This document shows, piece after piece, positions 1 to 9,140 of a stretch of 64,000 nt of DNA (within the stretch, counting starts at the first letter, position 1; every line of letters starts with the position of its first letter). The translations under genes were made by a program, and so were the position numbers. The stretch is from the NCBI RefSeq assembly GCF_002920615.1, contig NZ_PQSU01000023.1:62001-126000 (forward strand). Reading direction: 5' to 3'. The notes under the pieces are model-generated. The model saw nothing but the letters and a program-made list of their open reading frames with translations, did no database searches and had not been told where the DNA came from. The DNA comes from Streptomyces sp. Ru62. Its GTDB lineage: Bacteria; Actinomycetota; Actinomycetes; Streptomycetales; Streptomycetaceae.

Positions 1-1512
1 ACGTCGTTCCCCCTGGAGCGGCCCGTCGAGCAGGCCGGGCCGTCGGTGCGCTCCTCCGAGTGGCGGCAGTCCGGCCCCCGGATCCAGGTCGGCGACGAGA
101 CCCTCGCGCTGACCTTGCGGCGGAGCTGCCGGGATCTCGGGGCGCTTCGGATCTTCGACCCGGAGCGGCCGGACACGCCCGTGGTGGCGGCCGGCGCGCC
201 CTGGTTCATGGCCCTGTTCGGGCGGGACTCGATCCTGACCTCGCTGATGTCGCTGCCGCTCGACCCCCATCTCGCTCTCGGCACCGCCCAGGTGCTGGCC
301 CGGCACCAGGGCTCGTCGGCCGACCCGGTGACCGAGGAGGAGCCGGGCCGGATCCCGCACGAACTGCGCTTCGGCGTGGAGGCCTCGCTGGCGCTGGGCG
401 GCACCGTGTACTACGGCACCGTGGACGCCACCCCGCTGTTCGTGCTGCTGCTCGGCGAACTGTGCCGCTGGGGCGTCGACCCGGACGCCGTACGGGAGTT
501 GCTGCCGCACGCCGACCGGGCCCTGACCTGGATCGAGGAGTACGGCGACCGGGACGGCGACGGGTTCGTCGAGTACCGGCGGGCCACCGACCGCGGGCTG
601 GCCAACCAGGGCTGGAAGGACTCCTGGGACGGCGTCAACGGCGCCGACGGCCGGATCGCCGAGCCACCGATCGCGCTCGCGGAGGTGCAGGGCTATGTGT
701 ACGCCGCCTACCTGGCACGGGCGTTGCTGGCGGAGCGGCTGGAGGACGGCTCCGGCGCGGAGCGGTGGCGCAAGCGGGCCCGGGAGCTGAAGCAGCGGTT
801 CAACGAGCGGTTCTGGCTGCCCGGACGGGGCTGGTACGCCGAGGCGTTGGACGGCGACAAGCGGCCGGTGGACGCGCTCGTCTCCAACATGGGGCACTGC
901 CTGTGGACCGGCATCGTCGACGCGGACCGGGCACCCGCCGTGGCCGAGCGTCTGCTGTCGCCCGAGCTGTTCAGCGGCTGGGGCGTACGCACCCTGGCCA
1001 CCTCCATGGCCGCGTACAACCCGATGAGCTACCACAACGGCTCGGTGTGGCCGCACGACAGCGCCATCGTCGCCGCCGGCCTGATGCGGTACGGCTTCGC
1101 CGACCACGCCCGCCGGATCGCCGAGGCCGTGCTGGACGCCGCCGCGGCCTTCGGCGGACGTCTGCCGGAACTGCTCTGCGGCTTCGACCGCGCCGAGTAC
1201 GCCCAGCCGGTGCCGTACCCGGCCGCCTGTTCCCCACAGGCCTGGGCGTCCGCCGCCCCGCTGCTCGTCCTGCGGGTGCTGCTGGGCGCGGAGGTCTGCC
1301 TGCCGCACGGCGTCGTCCGGGTGAACCCCCATATGCCGCCCCGGTTCGGCCCGTTGCGGCTGACCGGCGTACCCCTGGGCGAGGCTCGGGCGACGCTGAC
1401 GGTGTCCGAGGACGGCCGCCCGCGGATCACCGGGCTGCCCGACGGCGTACGGCTGACGGACACCCCGTGCCCCTGCACGGCCGTCGCCACCGAACTCCCG
1501 GGCTCGCCCTGA
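1..1512 (+). CDS. Glycogen debranching-type amylo-alpha-1,6-glucosidase, C-terminal part (5' end outside window)
   Basis: The reading frame is open from the first base, so the gene begins upstream; 503 codons are visible. The sequence matches the (alpha/alpha)6-barrel glucosidase region of the GDE_C family: FMALFGRDSILT near the start, a YFGT-type aromatic stretch (GGTVYYGTVDATPLF), a GWKDSWDG motif and the SYHNGSVWPHDSAI motif of the catalytic barrel. Family members hydrolyse alpha-1,6 branch points in glycogen-like glucans in the cytoplasm; the actinobacterial version has an N-terminal GDE_N domain that must lie before the window. A glycosyltransferase follows 206 bases downstream on the same strand, which fits a glycan-metabolism pair. 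The first internal ATG/GTG codons should not be taken as the real start. Family call is secure; exact substrate is inferred. Confidence 0.85.
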   Translation, partial: TSFPLERPVEQAGPSVRSSEWRQSGPRIQVGDETLALTLRRSCRDLGALRIFDPERPDTPVVAAGAPWFMALFGRDSILTSLMSLPLDPHLALGTAQVLARHQGSSADPVTEEEPGRIPHELRFGVEASLALGGTVYYGTVDATPLFVLLLGELCRWGVDPDAVRELLPHADRALTWIEEYGDRDGDGFVEYRRATDRGLANQGWKDSWDGVNGADGRIAEPPIALAEVQGYVYAAYLARALLAERLEDGSGAERWRKRARELKQRFNERFWLPGRGWYAEALDGDKRPVDALVSNMGHCLWTGIVDADRAPAVAERLLSPELFSGWGVRTLATSMAAYNPMSYHNGSVWPHDSAIVAAGLMRYGFADHARRIAEAVLDAAAAFGGRLPELLCGFDRAEYAQPVPYPAACSPQAWASAAPLLVLRVLLGAEVCLPHGVVRVNPHMPPRFGPLRLTGVPLGEARATLTVSEDGRPRITGLPDGVRLTDTPCPCTAVATELPGSP

Positions 1513-1718
1513 GCGTTCGTCCCTTCCGACCTTCTCCCCTCCGTCGCGGCGCGCGGCCGACGTGTGGCCGCCGCGTGCGACCCGCCGCCGCGGCCGACGC
1601 CGCCCGCGGCCCGGCCCCTCACCCACTCGCCCGTCCTGCGGGCACGACACGGCACGCCGCGGCGCGGCGGCCGTGCCGTGCGCGTACGCCACGGGCGCGA
1701 CCGGAAAGGAGTCCTCTC

Positions 1719-2837
1719 GTGAACGACCGGCCGCTTCGTGTCGCCATGGTCGCGCCACCGTGGTTCGAGCTCCCGCCGCGCGGTTACGGCGGCATCGAGG
1801 CGATGTGCGCCGATCTCACGGACGCGCTCGTGGCCCGCGGCCACGACGTCACCCTGGTAGCGGCGGGCCGCAACGGCACCCGCGCCCACCGCATGCTGCG
1901 TACCTACGACGTGCCGCAGGGCCGGCGCCTGGGGGAACCGCTGCCGGAGGTGCTGCACTCCGCTGCCGCGGCCCGGTTCCTGGACGACCTCGACGTGGAC
2001 GTCATCCACGACCACACCCTCGCCGGACCCCTGCTCGCCCGCGGTCACCGGGCACCCACGGTCGTCACCACGCACGGTCCGCTGGACGGCGAACCGGGGG
2101 AGTACTACCGGCACCTGGGCGACAGCGTGCACCTGGTGGCGATCTCCCACTCCCAGCGCGGCCAGGCGCCCGACCTCAACTGGGCCGGTACCGTGCACAA
2201 CGCGCTGCGGGCCGACGACTTCCCCTACCGGCGCGACAAGGAGGACTGGGTCTTCTTCCTGGGCCGCTGCACACCCGACAAGGGCATGCACCTCGCGATC
2301 GACGCCGCCGTCGCCGCCGGCCGGGAGATCAAACTGGCCGCCAAGTGCAGCGAGCCCGCCGAACATGCCTACTTCGAGGCCGAGATCGAGCCCCGGCTCG
2401 GGCCGGGCGTGGAGTGGCTCGGCGAGGTCACCGGCGACCGCAAGAAGCAGCTCCTGGCCCGGGCGCGCTGTCTGCTGTTCCCGCTGCGGTGGGAGGAGCC
2501 GTTCGGCATGGTGATGATCGAGGCGATGGTGTGCGGCACCCCGGTCGTCACCCTGCGCCGCGGCTCGGTCCCCGAGGTCGTCGTGGACGGGGTGACCGGC
2601 CTGGTCCGTGACGACGCCGACGAGCTGCCGGAGGCGATCGAGGCGGTCGGCGCCCTCGATCCCCGTGACTGCCGTGATCATGTCGTCGACCGTTTCCAGC
2701 CGGAGACCATGGCGGCCGGGTACGAGGCGGTGTACCGCAAGGTGATCGCCACAGCAACAGCCACCACCACGACGCCGGCACCGGAGATCGCCCCGGCCGT
2801 ACCGCCCACCCAGGAGGACATGCTTCCGGTGGCCTGA
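1719..2837 (+). CDS. GT4-family glycosyltransferase
   Basis: A 372-residue protein starting at GTG 1719, chosen because GGAAAGGA lies just upstream and the family N-terminus (VAMVAPPWFELPPRGYGG) follows at once. This is a GT-B fold glycosyltransferase group 1 enzyme: the N-terminal half has the glycine-rich acceptor loop and HDHTL segment, the C-terminal half has FFLGRCTPDKGMHLAI and the E-x7-E element in EEPFGMVMIEAM (about residues 259-269). The last 35 residues are low complexity (TATATTTTPAPEIAPAVPP). Similar actinobacterial proteins are annotated as GT4 enzymes next to glycogen debranching-type proteins, and the same arrangement is seen here. Sugar donor and acceptor cannot be read from sequence. 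A hairpin follows the stop by 5 bases. Confidence 0.85.
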   Translation: MNDRPLRVAMVAPPWFELPPRGYGGIEAMCADLTDALVARGHDVTLVAAGRNGTRAHRMLRTYDVPQGRRLGEPLPEVLHSAAAARFLDDLDVDVIHDHTLAGPLLARGHRAPTVVTTHGPLDGEPGEYYRHLGDSVHLVAISHSQRGQAPDLNWAGTVHNALRADDFPYRRDKEDWVFFLGRCTPDKGMHLAIDAAVAAGREIKLAAKCSEPAEHAYFEAEIEPRLGPGVEWLGEVTGDRKKQLLARARCLLFPLRWEEPFGMVMIEAMVCGTPVVTLRRGSVPEVVVDGVTGLVRDDADELPEAIEAVGALDPRDCRDHVVDRFQPETMAAGYEAVYRKVIATATATTTTPAPEIAPAVPPTQEDMLPVA

Positions 2838-2842
2838 CGCCC

Positions 2843-2882
2843 GCCGGGAGGCCGGTACGAGCGGCACGTACGGCTTCCCGGC
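2843..2882 (+). terminator. Hairpin after the glycosyltransferase gene
   Basis: An imperfect inverted repeat, GCCGGGAGGCCGGTAC at 2843-2858 against GTACGGCTTCCCGGC at 2868-2882, with one mismatch and one bulge. It begins 5 bases after the stop at 2837. There is no U-tract, as is usual for Streptomyces terminators. It separates the glycan genes from the regulator at 2943. Confidence 0.55.
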
Positions 2883-2942
2883 GCCGACCTCCGGCGTAGT
2901 ACGCTCTTCAACCGTTGGATTCCAAGATTCCGGGAGGCGTCC

Positions 2943-3947
2943 GTGGCGCTGGAGGCGGCTGGCGTCTCGCCCGAGGAGGAGTCCCTCTACCAGATGCTGG
3001 TGACGTCCGGCCGGGCCACCAGGGAGGACATCGCCGAGCGGGCCCGCCTGACCGACGCGGAGACCGAGCGGATCCTGGGCTCACTGGTCTCCAAGGGCCT
3101 CGCCACCCATACGGACGGGACACCCCGGGTGTTCCGTCCGGCTCCGCCGGAGGCGGCGCTGCTGCCCCGGCTGAAGCACAGCGCCGACGCGCTGGACCTG
3201 GCCCGGGTCGAGGCCGCACGTCTCATCGAGTCCTATCGGGAGACGATGCGCAGGCATGACGCCGGCCAGCTGCTGGAGGTGATCACCGGAGCGGAGGCCC
3301 TGCGCCAGCAGCTCCGGCAGATCCAGTCGAGCGCGCGCCACGAGATGCTGTGGTTCTGCAAGGCCCAGTACGTGGCCATGCCGTCGGGCACCAACGCCGA
3401 GGAGTTCGAGGCGCTGGCCCGGGGCGTGCGCTACCGAGTGCTGTACGAGAAGGCGTTCTTCGACGACGAGGGCGCCCTGGAGAACGTGGTGGCGGGCGTC
3501 CGGGCCGGTGAGGTGGCTCGTGCCGTACCGCACCTGCCGCTGCGTCTGGCCGTCGCCGACCGCTCCGTCGCCGTCTTCCCCCTCGTGGCCGGCGGGCCGC
3601 ACGGCAGCCCGGAGGAGCCGACCACGGCGCTGGTCAGGGACAGCAATCTGCTCGCGGCCCTCATCGCCCTGTTCGACTGCTACTGGGAGGACGCCGTCCC
3701 CCTGGACATCGACGGCACCGGCATGCTCGCGGAGGCCGACGGTGCCGGTCCGGCCGACTCGCTCTCGGCCACCGACCGCAAGCTGTTGTCGCTGCTCGTG
3801 GCGGGAGTCGCCGACAAGGCGATCGCCTCGCAGATGGGGCTGAGCCGCCGGACGGTCCAGCGCCGCATCCAGGGGATGATGGAGCGCGCCGGCGCGGTGA
3901 CCCGTATGCAACTCGCCTGGCAGGCGTCGCGACGCGGCTGGCTGTGA
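2943..3947 (+). CDS. TrmB-like/LuxR-type transcriptional regulator
   Basis: A 334-residue protein starting at GTG 2943 behind GGGAGG. The N-terminus (residues 8-65) reads as a TrmB-type winged helix (EESLYQMLVTSGRATREDIAERARL), the centre resembles a phospholipase-D-like/TrmB effector region (HEMLWFCKAQYVAMP), and the C-terminus (residues 275-330) is a LuxR/GerE helix-turn-helix (LSATDRKLLSLLVAGVADKA, then GLSRRTVQRRIQGMM). This architecture is common in Streptomyces. It is convergent with the large secreted protease; regulators of this type often sit beside S8 protease genes, so control of that protease is possible but unproved. A short palindrome, TTGGATTCCAA at 2915-2925, lies in the promoter region and could be an autoregulatory site. 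No receiver domain is present. Confidence 0.8.
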   Translation: MALEAAGVSPEEESLYQMLVTSGRATREDIAERARLTDAETERILGSLVSKGLATHTDGTPRVFRPAPPEAALLPRLKHSADALDLARVEAARLIESYRETMRRHDAGQLLEVITGAEALRQQLRQIQSSARHEMLWFCKAQYVAMPSGTNAEEFEALARGVRYRVLYEKAFFDDEGALENVVAGVRAGEVARAVPHLPLRLAVADRSVAVFPLVAGGPHGSPEEPTTALVRDSNLLAALIALFDCYWEDAVPLDIDGTGMLAEADGAGPADSLSATDRKLLSLLVAGVADKAIASQMGLSRRTVQRRIQGMMERAGAVTRMQLAWQASRRGWL

Positions 3948-4040
3948 ACAGGCCCGCCCGGCGCTGACCGCACCATGGGCACGCGGGTCGCAGGCGCGGG
4001 CCGATCGCTGCCACGGCTCGTCCCGTTCTCCGACAGGCGC

Positions 4041-4077
4041 GGCGGGTGCCGGGCCCACCAAGGGCCCGGCACCCGCC
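4041..4077. terminator. Strong bidirectional terminator hairpin
   Basis: A perfect 16-bp inverted repeat, GGCGGGTGCCGGGCCC at 4041-4056 and its complement at 4062-4077, around a 5-base loop ACCAA. It lies between convergent genes, 94 bases after the regulator stop and 42 bases beyond the protease stop, so it can serve both. Confidence 0.85.
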
Positions 4078-4118
4078 GTACCGAGTGTCCGCACGAGCGC
4101 GTCAGTGCAGTCCGCGCG

Positions 4119-7100
4119 TCACGCCGTACCGCGGTGCAGGAACGCCCGCTCCACGGTCTGACGCACGCCGTTACCCGCGGAATCCGTGGCGGTCACGCGG
4201 AGCGTCACATACACGTCACCGCGCACCTTCGACGGCCGTTCCACGGTGGCCGTGAACTGCCGGCCGTCGCCGTGCCGCGCGGTGCGCGCCGTGGTCCAGG
4301 TCTTCCCGCCGTCGTACGACGCCTCGGCCTTCAGACGCACGCCGCGCGGGGCGGCCACGCCGTCCTGCATGCGGACGGTGAAGCCCAGGCTGTGTGTGCG
4401 CGCCCGGCTCACGGCGCCCTGCGCGTCGACCGGTACGGCGTAGTCGAGCTGGAGCAGCGGCAGCGGGGCGGACTCGGCCGTGGTGTCCGAGCGGAACGTC
4501 CACGAGGTGCGCGTGCGCACGCCGAGGCGCCAGTCGTCCGAGACACGGGCGGTCGTCAGGTCCAGCCGGAACCGGGCGTTGCCCGGGGCGACTTCGAAAC
4601 TGCCCCACGCGCCGTTGTCGGAGACCGCGGTCTGCTTTCCGTCGCGGTACAGCACCGCCGAGGCGACGTCGTCGGCGGCGGTCGCCCGGCCGGTGCCGAA
4701 GCCACCCGCCTCCGCGAACGACCAGTGACCGGCGTCGGAGTCGGTGAACTCCGGGACGTACACGCTCAGGGTGTCGCCGTTGCGGACCGACGGCCGGGTC
4801 CAGCCGCGGGGAACGGACGGGCGCACGGGCGCTCCGAACCACCGTTCCGTGGCGCGCTGACCGGGACGGTAGGTACGCGGCGCGTTCCGCATGCCGGCCG
4901 CCAACGGCAGGTCGGGGACGTCGACCACGTTGTGGTGCACGACGTGGTTCCACAGCGTGTCCCCGCCGGTCACGTACTCGACGCGCTCCCGGCCCACCGG
5001 GACGTAACGGCTGTACTGGTTCCACGCGGTCTCCTGGTACGGCCGCCACCCGAAACGCTGCTCGCTGGCCCACAGCGAGGCACCGGTGCGGGTGTACGTG
5101 CTGCGCACCACGGCGCTCTCCCGCTCCGAGACGGTGTGCACGACCTGCTTGGGGACGAAGCCCTTCGACACCTGCACCACGTCGTACAGGTACGGGCTGC
5201 GCACCGTGCCGGAGAGTGCCACCGTCGTGGTGCCCTTCCTGACGCGTTCCAGCAGGGCGGTGCCGTCCTTCCAGGAGGCTCGCATGCTGGGCACCGCCGT
5301 CCGGTCACCCGTCGGCTGCCACCGGGTCCAGGCACTGCCCTGCTCCTCGGGCCACACCATCAGCAGCGCCTTGGCGCCGGCCTTCGCGGCGGACCGGGCG
5401 AGTTCCGGCCCGGTGACGGAGAAGTCGTAGCGGACGACGGCGAGTCCGCCGCGTGCGCGGCGGAAGTCGGGCGCCGACGACGTGCCCGCGTCCACGGCGG
5501 TCAGCCGTGCGCCGCGGTCCGGGAAGACGGCGGAGTCGGGCTCGTAGAACGGGACGAACTCCCGGGAGCCGGAGACCTTCGCCCGCAGCTGCGGGGCCAC
5601 CATCTGCCAGCGCGAGGAGAACTCGAAGGCGCCGTCGGTCACCCGGGAGGTCGGGCTGACGTAGAGGCGTGTGACGTCGTCGAAGTACATGGCTCCCTGG
5701 ATCAGCCCGTGCCCGTCGATCCGGCGGTACACGGTGGTGCTGAGGATGCCGTGCTGCTCGGCCGGGCGTGGTGTGCGGATGCGCACCTGGGTGGCCTCGG
5801 CGGCGTTCAGCGTCACCGTCCGGTCCTCGGTGACCTTGACCTCGGGCGCGACGACGGTGCCCGCCTCGCCGCCGTGATCCGTCATGTCGTAGAAGGCCGA
5901 GCTGACGTAGTACGTGCCCTCCTCCACGAGGGCGACGTGGGCCTGCCTGTCCGCGTAGTCCACGAATCCGTCGGGGCCCCAGATGGTGGGCAGCCAGTCC
6001 GGCATCACCTTGCCGTCGCGGTCACGGTAGAACACGGTCAGCCGGTGTTGCGGGGCGTGGACCGCGAGGGAGACGGTGGTGTGGGTGAGTACGGCACCGT
6101 CCGCGGACTTCGCGGTGAGGTACCCGTAGTAGTTGCCGCGGACCGCGTGACGGGCGTCGGTGCTCAGCGGTACCTCGGCCGTGGCGCCGGGGTCGAGCCG
6201 CACGGTGTCGGAGTCGAGGCCGACCACCCCGTCCGGGAGCGCGCGTCCGGACTCGGTGGCCAGGGAGAGGGACAGGGAGAGCGTGACCGGGCGGTCGCCG
6301 GAGTTGGTGTAGCGAACGGTGGCCGACCGCTGCCGTCCTCCCGGGCCGCCGGTCCGCAGCGGGGCGAGGGAGACGGAACCGCCGGCCCGGACGGGGCCCA
6401 TGGCCGTGGCCAGGTCGATCCGGCCGCCGCCCTGTTCGGTCACCTCGGTGTGGGGCACGGTGTGCGCGGTGCTGATCAGCGCGTCCTTGAGCTGCTGGGC
6501 GTCCCAGTCCGGGTGCTGCTGGGCCAGGAGCGCGGCGGCGCCGGCGACGTGCGGGGTGGCCATGGAGGTCCCCGACAGGGCGACGTAGTGGGCGTCGACC
6601 GGGTCGCCCAGGGTGGTGCCGGACGCGCGGGCGGCGACGATGCCGACCCCGGGGGCGGTCACGTCGGGCTTGACCGCGCCGTCGCCCAGGCGCGGGCCGC
6701 GGCTGGAGAACGGGGCGAGGGAGTCGTCACGGTCGACGGCCCCCACGGTCAGCGCGGCGTCGGCCGCACCCGGGGAGCTGACACTGGACGGACCTGTCTC
6801 CCCCTCGTTGCCCGCCGCGACGACGAAGAGCGTGCCGCTGGAGGCGGTCAGGGAGTCGACCGCCTGGCTGAGCGGATCGGTGCCGTCGGACGGAGACCCC
6901 GACCCCAGGCTCATGTTGACGACCTTGGCGTGTTCGCGTGTCGCCCACTGCATGCCGTCGATCACGGCCGACTCGGTACCGTAGCCGTCGTCGCCCAGGA
7001 CCTTGCCGATGAGGAGGTCGGCCCGGGGCGCCACGCCCCGACGGGTCCCGCCCGACGCGGTGCCGCTGCCGCCGACGATCGAGGCGACGTGCGTGCCGTG

Positions 7101-7949
7101 ACCGAAGTGGTCGTCGGTGTTGGAACTGCCCGAGAAGTCCTCGGCCTTGGCGATCCGGCCCGCCAGGTCGGGATGGTTCGCGTCGGCCCCCGTGTCGAGC
7201 ACGGCCACCTTGACGCCCTGGCCCTCGTCACCCGCCTTCCAGGCAGTGGGGGCGTTGATCTGCGCGGTGCTGCGGTCCAGTACGGCCTTCACCCTGCCGT
7301 CCAGCGACACCCGGGGGGTCAGTGCGGCGCGGGCGGCGCCGGCCTTGCCACCGGGGTTCAACGTCTTCCAGAAGTCCCCCAGCTGGCGGTCGGCGACCCG
7401 CAGCGACCGCGCGTGGATGCTCGGCAGGTTCCGGGAGGGAACCCCTGGGGTGTTGAGCGCCACGAGCCGGTCGGCGGTGGCCGCCGCGGCTCTTGCCGCC
7501 TCAGCGGTGACCCTGGCCGCCCCCTCCCGTGACGGATCGGAGGAGACGATCAGCGGAAGCGCGGAGGCGTGTGCCTCGTCGTAGCCCTGGGAGATCAGGG
7601 AGGTGACGTCGAACAGCCGGCGGTCCAGTGTGCCCGCGGACACCAGGTCCTCGGCGTCCCACGGGAGCACGGTCAGCGACTTGTCGTCCTCTTCGAACGT
7701 CTCGAAGGGGATGTGCTCGCGACCGGGCCCGGGCCGCACCGACGCGGTGCGCCGTCCGCCGGGCAGCGACGTCACGGTCACCTGGTCCCCGGTGATCAGC
7801 CGTACGGTCGTGGAGCGCGCCCCCGGCCCGGCCGCGGGACGGGTGCCGGTACCGCTGGTGGCCGTCCGCGCCATGGCGGTGGTGGGTACGACTCCAGCAA
7901 GCAGTATCAATCCTGTTGATATCGCCGCCATGAGGCGGAACTTTGCCAT
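4119..7949 (-). CDS. Large secreted S8 family serine peptidase (subtilase)
   Basis: A 1276-residue preproprotein. ATG 7949 is chosen over an upstream in-frame GTG at 7982 because GAAAGGTG precedes it and a Sec signal peptide (MAKFRLMAAISTGLILLAGV, cleavage near residue 28) follows directly. A propeptide-like region spans about residues 35-225. The catalytic triad is complete: Asp252 in AVLDTGADANHPDL, His284 in FGHGTHVAS and Ser462 in LSGTSMATPHVAG. The oxyanion Asn is probably that in VVAAGNEGE. More than 700 residues of beta-rich extension follow the peptidase domain, including a PA-like stretch, a pattern of Streptomyces extracellular subtilases. It should act outside the cell on proteins. 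It is monocistronic, with a terminator downstream. The substrate is unknown. Confidence 0.92.
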   Translation of the reverse strand: MAKFRLMAAISTGLILLAGVVPTTAMARTATSGTGTRPAAGPGARSTTVRLITGDQVTVTSLPGGRRTASVRPGPGREHIPFETFEEDDKSLTVLPWDAEDLVSAGTLDRRLFDVTSLISQGYDEAHASALPLIVSSDPSREGAARVTAEAARAAAATADRLVALNTPGVPSRNLPSIHARSLRVADRQLGDFWKTLNPGGKAGAARAALTPRVSLDGRVKAVLDRSTAQINAPTAWKAGDEGQGVKVAVLDTGADANHPDLAGRIAKAEDFSGSSNTDDHFGHGTHVASIVGGSGTASGGTRRGVAPRADLLIGKVLGDDGYGTESAVIDGMQWATREHAKVVNMSLGSGSPSDGTDPLSQAVDSLTASSGTLFVVAAGNEGETGPSSVSSPGAADAALTVGAVDRDDSLAPFSSRGPRLGDGAVKPDVTAPGVGIVAARASGTTLGDPVDAHYVALSGTSMATPHVAGAAALLAQQHPDWDAQQLKDALISTAHTVPHTEVTEQGGGRIDLATAMGPVRAGGSVSLAPLRTGGPGGRQRSATVRYTNSGDRPVTLSLSLSLATESGRALPDGVVGLDSDTVRLDPGATAEVPLSTDARHAVRGNYYGYLTAKSADGAVLTHTTVSLAVHAPQHRLTVFYRDRDGKVMPDWLPTIWGPDGFVDYADRQAHVALVEEGTYYVSSAFYDMTDHGGEAGTVVAPEVKVTEDRTVTLNAAEATQVRIRTPRPAEQHGILSTTVYRRIDGHGLIQGAMYFDDVTRLYVSPTSRVTDGAFEFSSRWQMVAPQLRAKVSGSREFVPFYEPDSAVFPDRGARLTAVDAGTSSAPDFRRARGGLAVVRYDFSVTGPELARSAAKAGAKALLMVWPEEQGSAWTRWQPTGDRTAVPSMRASWKDGTALLERVRKGTTTVALSGTVRSPYLYDVVQVSKGFVPKQVVHTVSERESAVVRSTYTRTGASLWASEQRFGWRPYQETAWNQYSRYVPVGRERVEYVTGGDTLWNHVVHHNVVDVPDLPLAAGMRNAPRTYRPGQRATERWFGAPVRPSVPRGWTRPSVRNGDTLSVYVPEFTDSDAGHWSFAEAGGFGTGRATAADDVASAVLYRDGKQTAVSDNGAWGSFEVAPGNARFRLDLTTARVSDDWRLGVRTRTSWTFRSDTTAESAPLPLLQLDYAVPVDAQGAVSRARTHSLGFTVRMQDGVAAPRGVRLKAEASYDGGKTWTTARTARHGDGRQFTATVERPSKVRGDVYVTLRVTATDSAGNGVRQTVERAFLHRGTA

Positions 7950-8066
7950 CAGGGAAACACCTTTCGAACAGCCGTAGATCACAACTGTCCGAAATCATTT
8001 GGCGAGAAGGCCGGACCTGTCACTGGCGCGCGCTGTCACAGCTGCGACATGTCCCAACGGCGACAC

Positions 8067-8100
8067 GGCACGAGCTTCTTGGACGCGCGCGGCTCGTGCC
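8067..8100 (-). terminator. Terminator of the sulfite-oxidase-like operon
   Basis: A perfect 9-bp inverted repeat GGCACGAGC (8067-8075) / GCTCGTGCC (8092-8100) with a 16-base loop. It starts 14 bases beyond the DUF6510 stop on the minus strand and separates that operon from the protease promoter. Confidence 0.65.
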
Positions 8101-8113
8101 GCCGCGTCCCCCT

Positions 8114-8386
8114 TCAGGCAGTACGGAACCGGAAGGCGCCCGTCCCGCTGCCCAGGGTCAGCCAGATGTGGTCCTCCTCCTTGACCAGGCGCAGCGCGAC
8201 ATGGGCGCACCCCGGGCAGCGGGCGGTCATCCCCGGTTCGGGGCCGTAGAGGTGGAGTTGCGCCAGAGTCCCGGACCGCCGGCAGTTCGGGCATCGCCAC
8301 CAGGCCGTGGTGGGCTCCACGGAGAGGATCTCCGACAACGGGCCGGCAAGAGCGTTGCCGTCGAGGAAGGCGGCGGGGTCACCCAT
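8114..8386 (-). CDS. DUF6510 family zinc-ribbon protein
   Basis: A 90-residue protein starting at ATG 8386 (GDPAAFLDGNALAGPLSEIL). The middle holds two CxxC pairs, WWRCPNCRRSGTLAQL and MTARCPGCAHVAL, spaced as a zinc ribbon. This pattern fits the DUF6510 family, known from actinobacteria with no assigned function. It lies 29 bases downstream of the flavin reductase and is the last gene of the operon with the sulfite-oxidase-like protein, so it may help assemble or regulate that redox pair; this is inference from gene order only. Confidence 0.75.
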   Translation of the reverse strand: MGDPAAFLDGNALAGPLSEILSVEPTTAWWRCPNCRRSGTLAQLHLYGPEPGMTARCPGCAHVALRLVKEEDHIWLTLGSGTGAFRFRTA

Positions 8387-8415
8387 GAGAATCTCCCCTG
8401 TCCGGAGCAGAAGGG

Positions 8416-9138
8416 TCAGCCGAAGCGTTCGGTGCGGATGGTCGCGGGTTCCTTCCCCTGACCGGCGAACAACTCCACGAGCAGGTCGCCGACGGCCTCC
8501 ACGAATCCGGTGGAACCGCAGACGTAGACGGGACTCACCGGATCCAGGCGCGCCGTCGGCTCCCGCAGGTCCGCCGCCGTGATGCGGCCGGGCGCGCGGG
8601 AGGTGCCGTGCGGGGTCCGACGGGTGTGGACGAACCGGATGTCGAGGAACGGGCCGCCGTCGACGAGCTCTTCGCGGTACCAGATGTCCTCGGGATCGCG
8701 CACGGAGTACACCAGTTGGAAGAGGCTGCGCGAGCCCGCCGAGCGATGGGCGCGGATCATGGCCATGAGCGGTACGACACCGGAACCGCCCGCCACCGAG
8801 AGCACCGGCTCGGTCTGCTCCGGGCGCCACACGAACCAGTTGCCGAGCGGTCCGCGTATCTCGACCTCCTCGCCCGGCGGCAGCTGGTCGGCCAGGTAGG
8901 GCGAGACCTCGCCATCGGCCACGGCCTGCACGCCCAGTTCCAGCCGGTCGTCGGCGGCGGGCGCGGCCAGGGAGTAGCTGCGCACGGCCTGGTAGCCGTC
9001 GTCGGCCGTGAGACGCACATCGACGTGCTGGCCGGGCAGGTGGCCGGGCCAGCCGGGCACGGTGAACACCAGCGTGCGGGCGGTCGCGCTCTGCGCGCGG
9101 CGCCCGACCAGCCGCGCCGGCAGCCAGCCGAGAGCCAT
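8416..9138 (-). CDS. FAD-binding oxidoreductase (ferredoxin reductase-type)
   Basis: A 240-residue flavoprotein reductase of the FNR superfamily. The FAD-binding half includes YQAVRSYSLA (the RxYS motif) and LPPGEEVEIRGPLGNW; the NAD(P)-binding half has AGGSGVVPLMAMI and ends with the VYVCGSTGFVEAV segment. There is no 2Fe-2S cysteine motif, so it is a two-domain reductase. The start at ATG 9138 lies 2 bases beyond the stop of the upstream sulfite-oxidase-like gene, so translation is probably coupled. It most likely passes electrons between NAD(P)H and the molybdopterin protein. Electron direction and partner are inferred. Confidence 0.88.
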   Translation of the reverse strand: MALGWLPARLVGRRAQSATARTLVFTVPGWPGHLPGQHVDVRLTADDGYQAVRSYSLAAPAADDRLELGVQAVADGEVSPYLADQLPPGEEVEIRGPLGNWFVWRPEQTEPVLSVAGGSGVVPLMAMIRAHRSAGSRSLFQLVYSVRDPEDIWYREELVDGGPFLDIRFVHTRRTPHGTSRAPGRITAADLREPTARLDPVSPVYVCGSTGFVEAVGDLLVELFAGQGKEPATIRTERFG

Positions 9139-9140
9139 GG

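Noticed and set aside
1029..2867. Long antisense frame across the debranching enzyme and glycosyltransferase genes
   Set aside because: It overlaps two recognisable enzymes on the other strand and encodes low-complexity sequence.
3975..7532. A 1185-codon open frame on the plus strand opposite the protease gene
   Set aside because: It is a GC-bias shadow: the minus strand encodes a complete subtilase with signal peptide and catalytic triad, while the plus translation is Gly/Arg/Val-rich with no domain.
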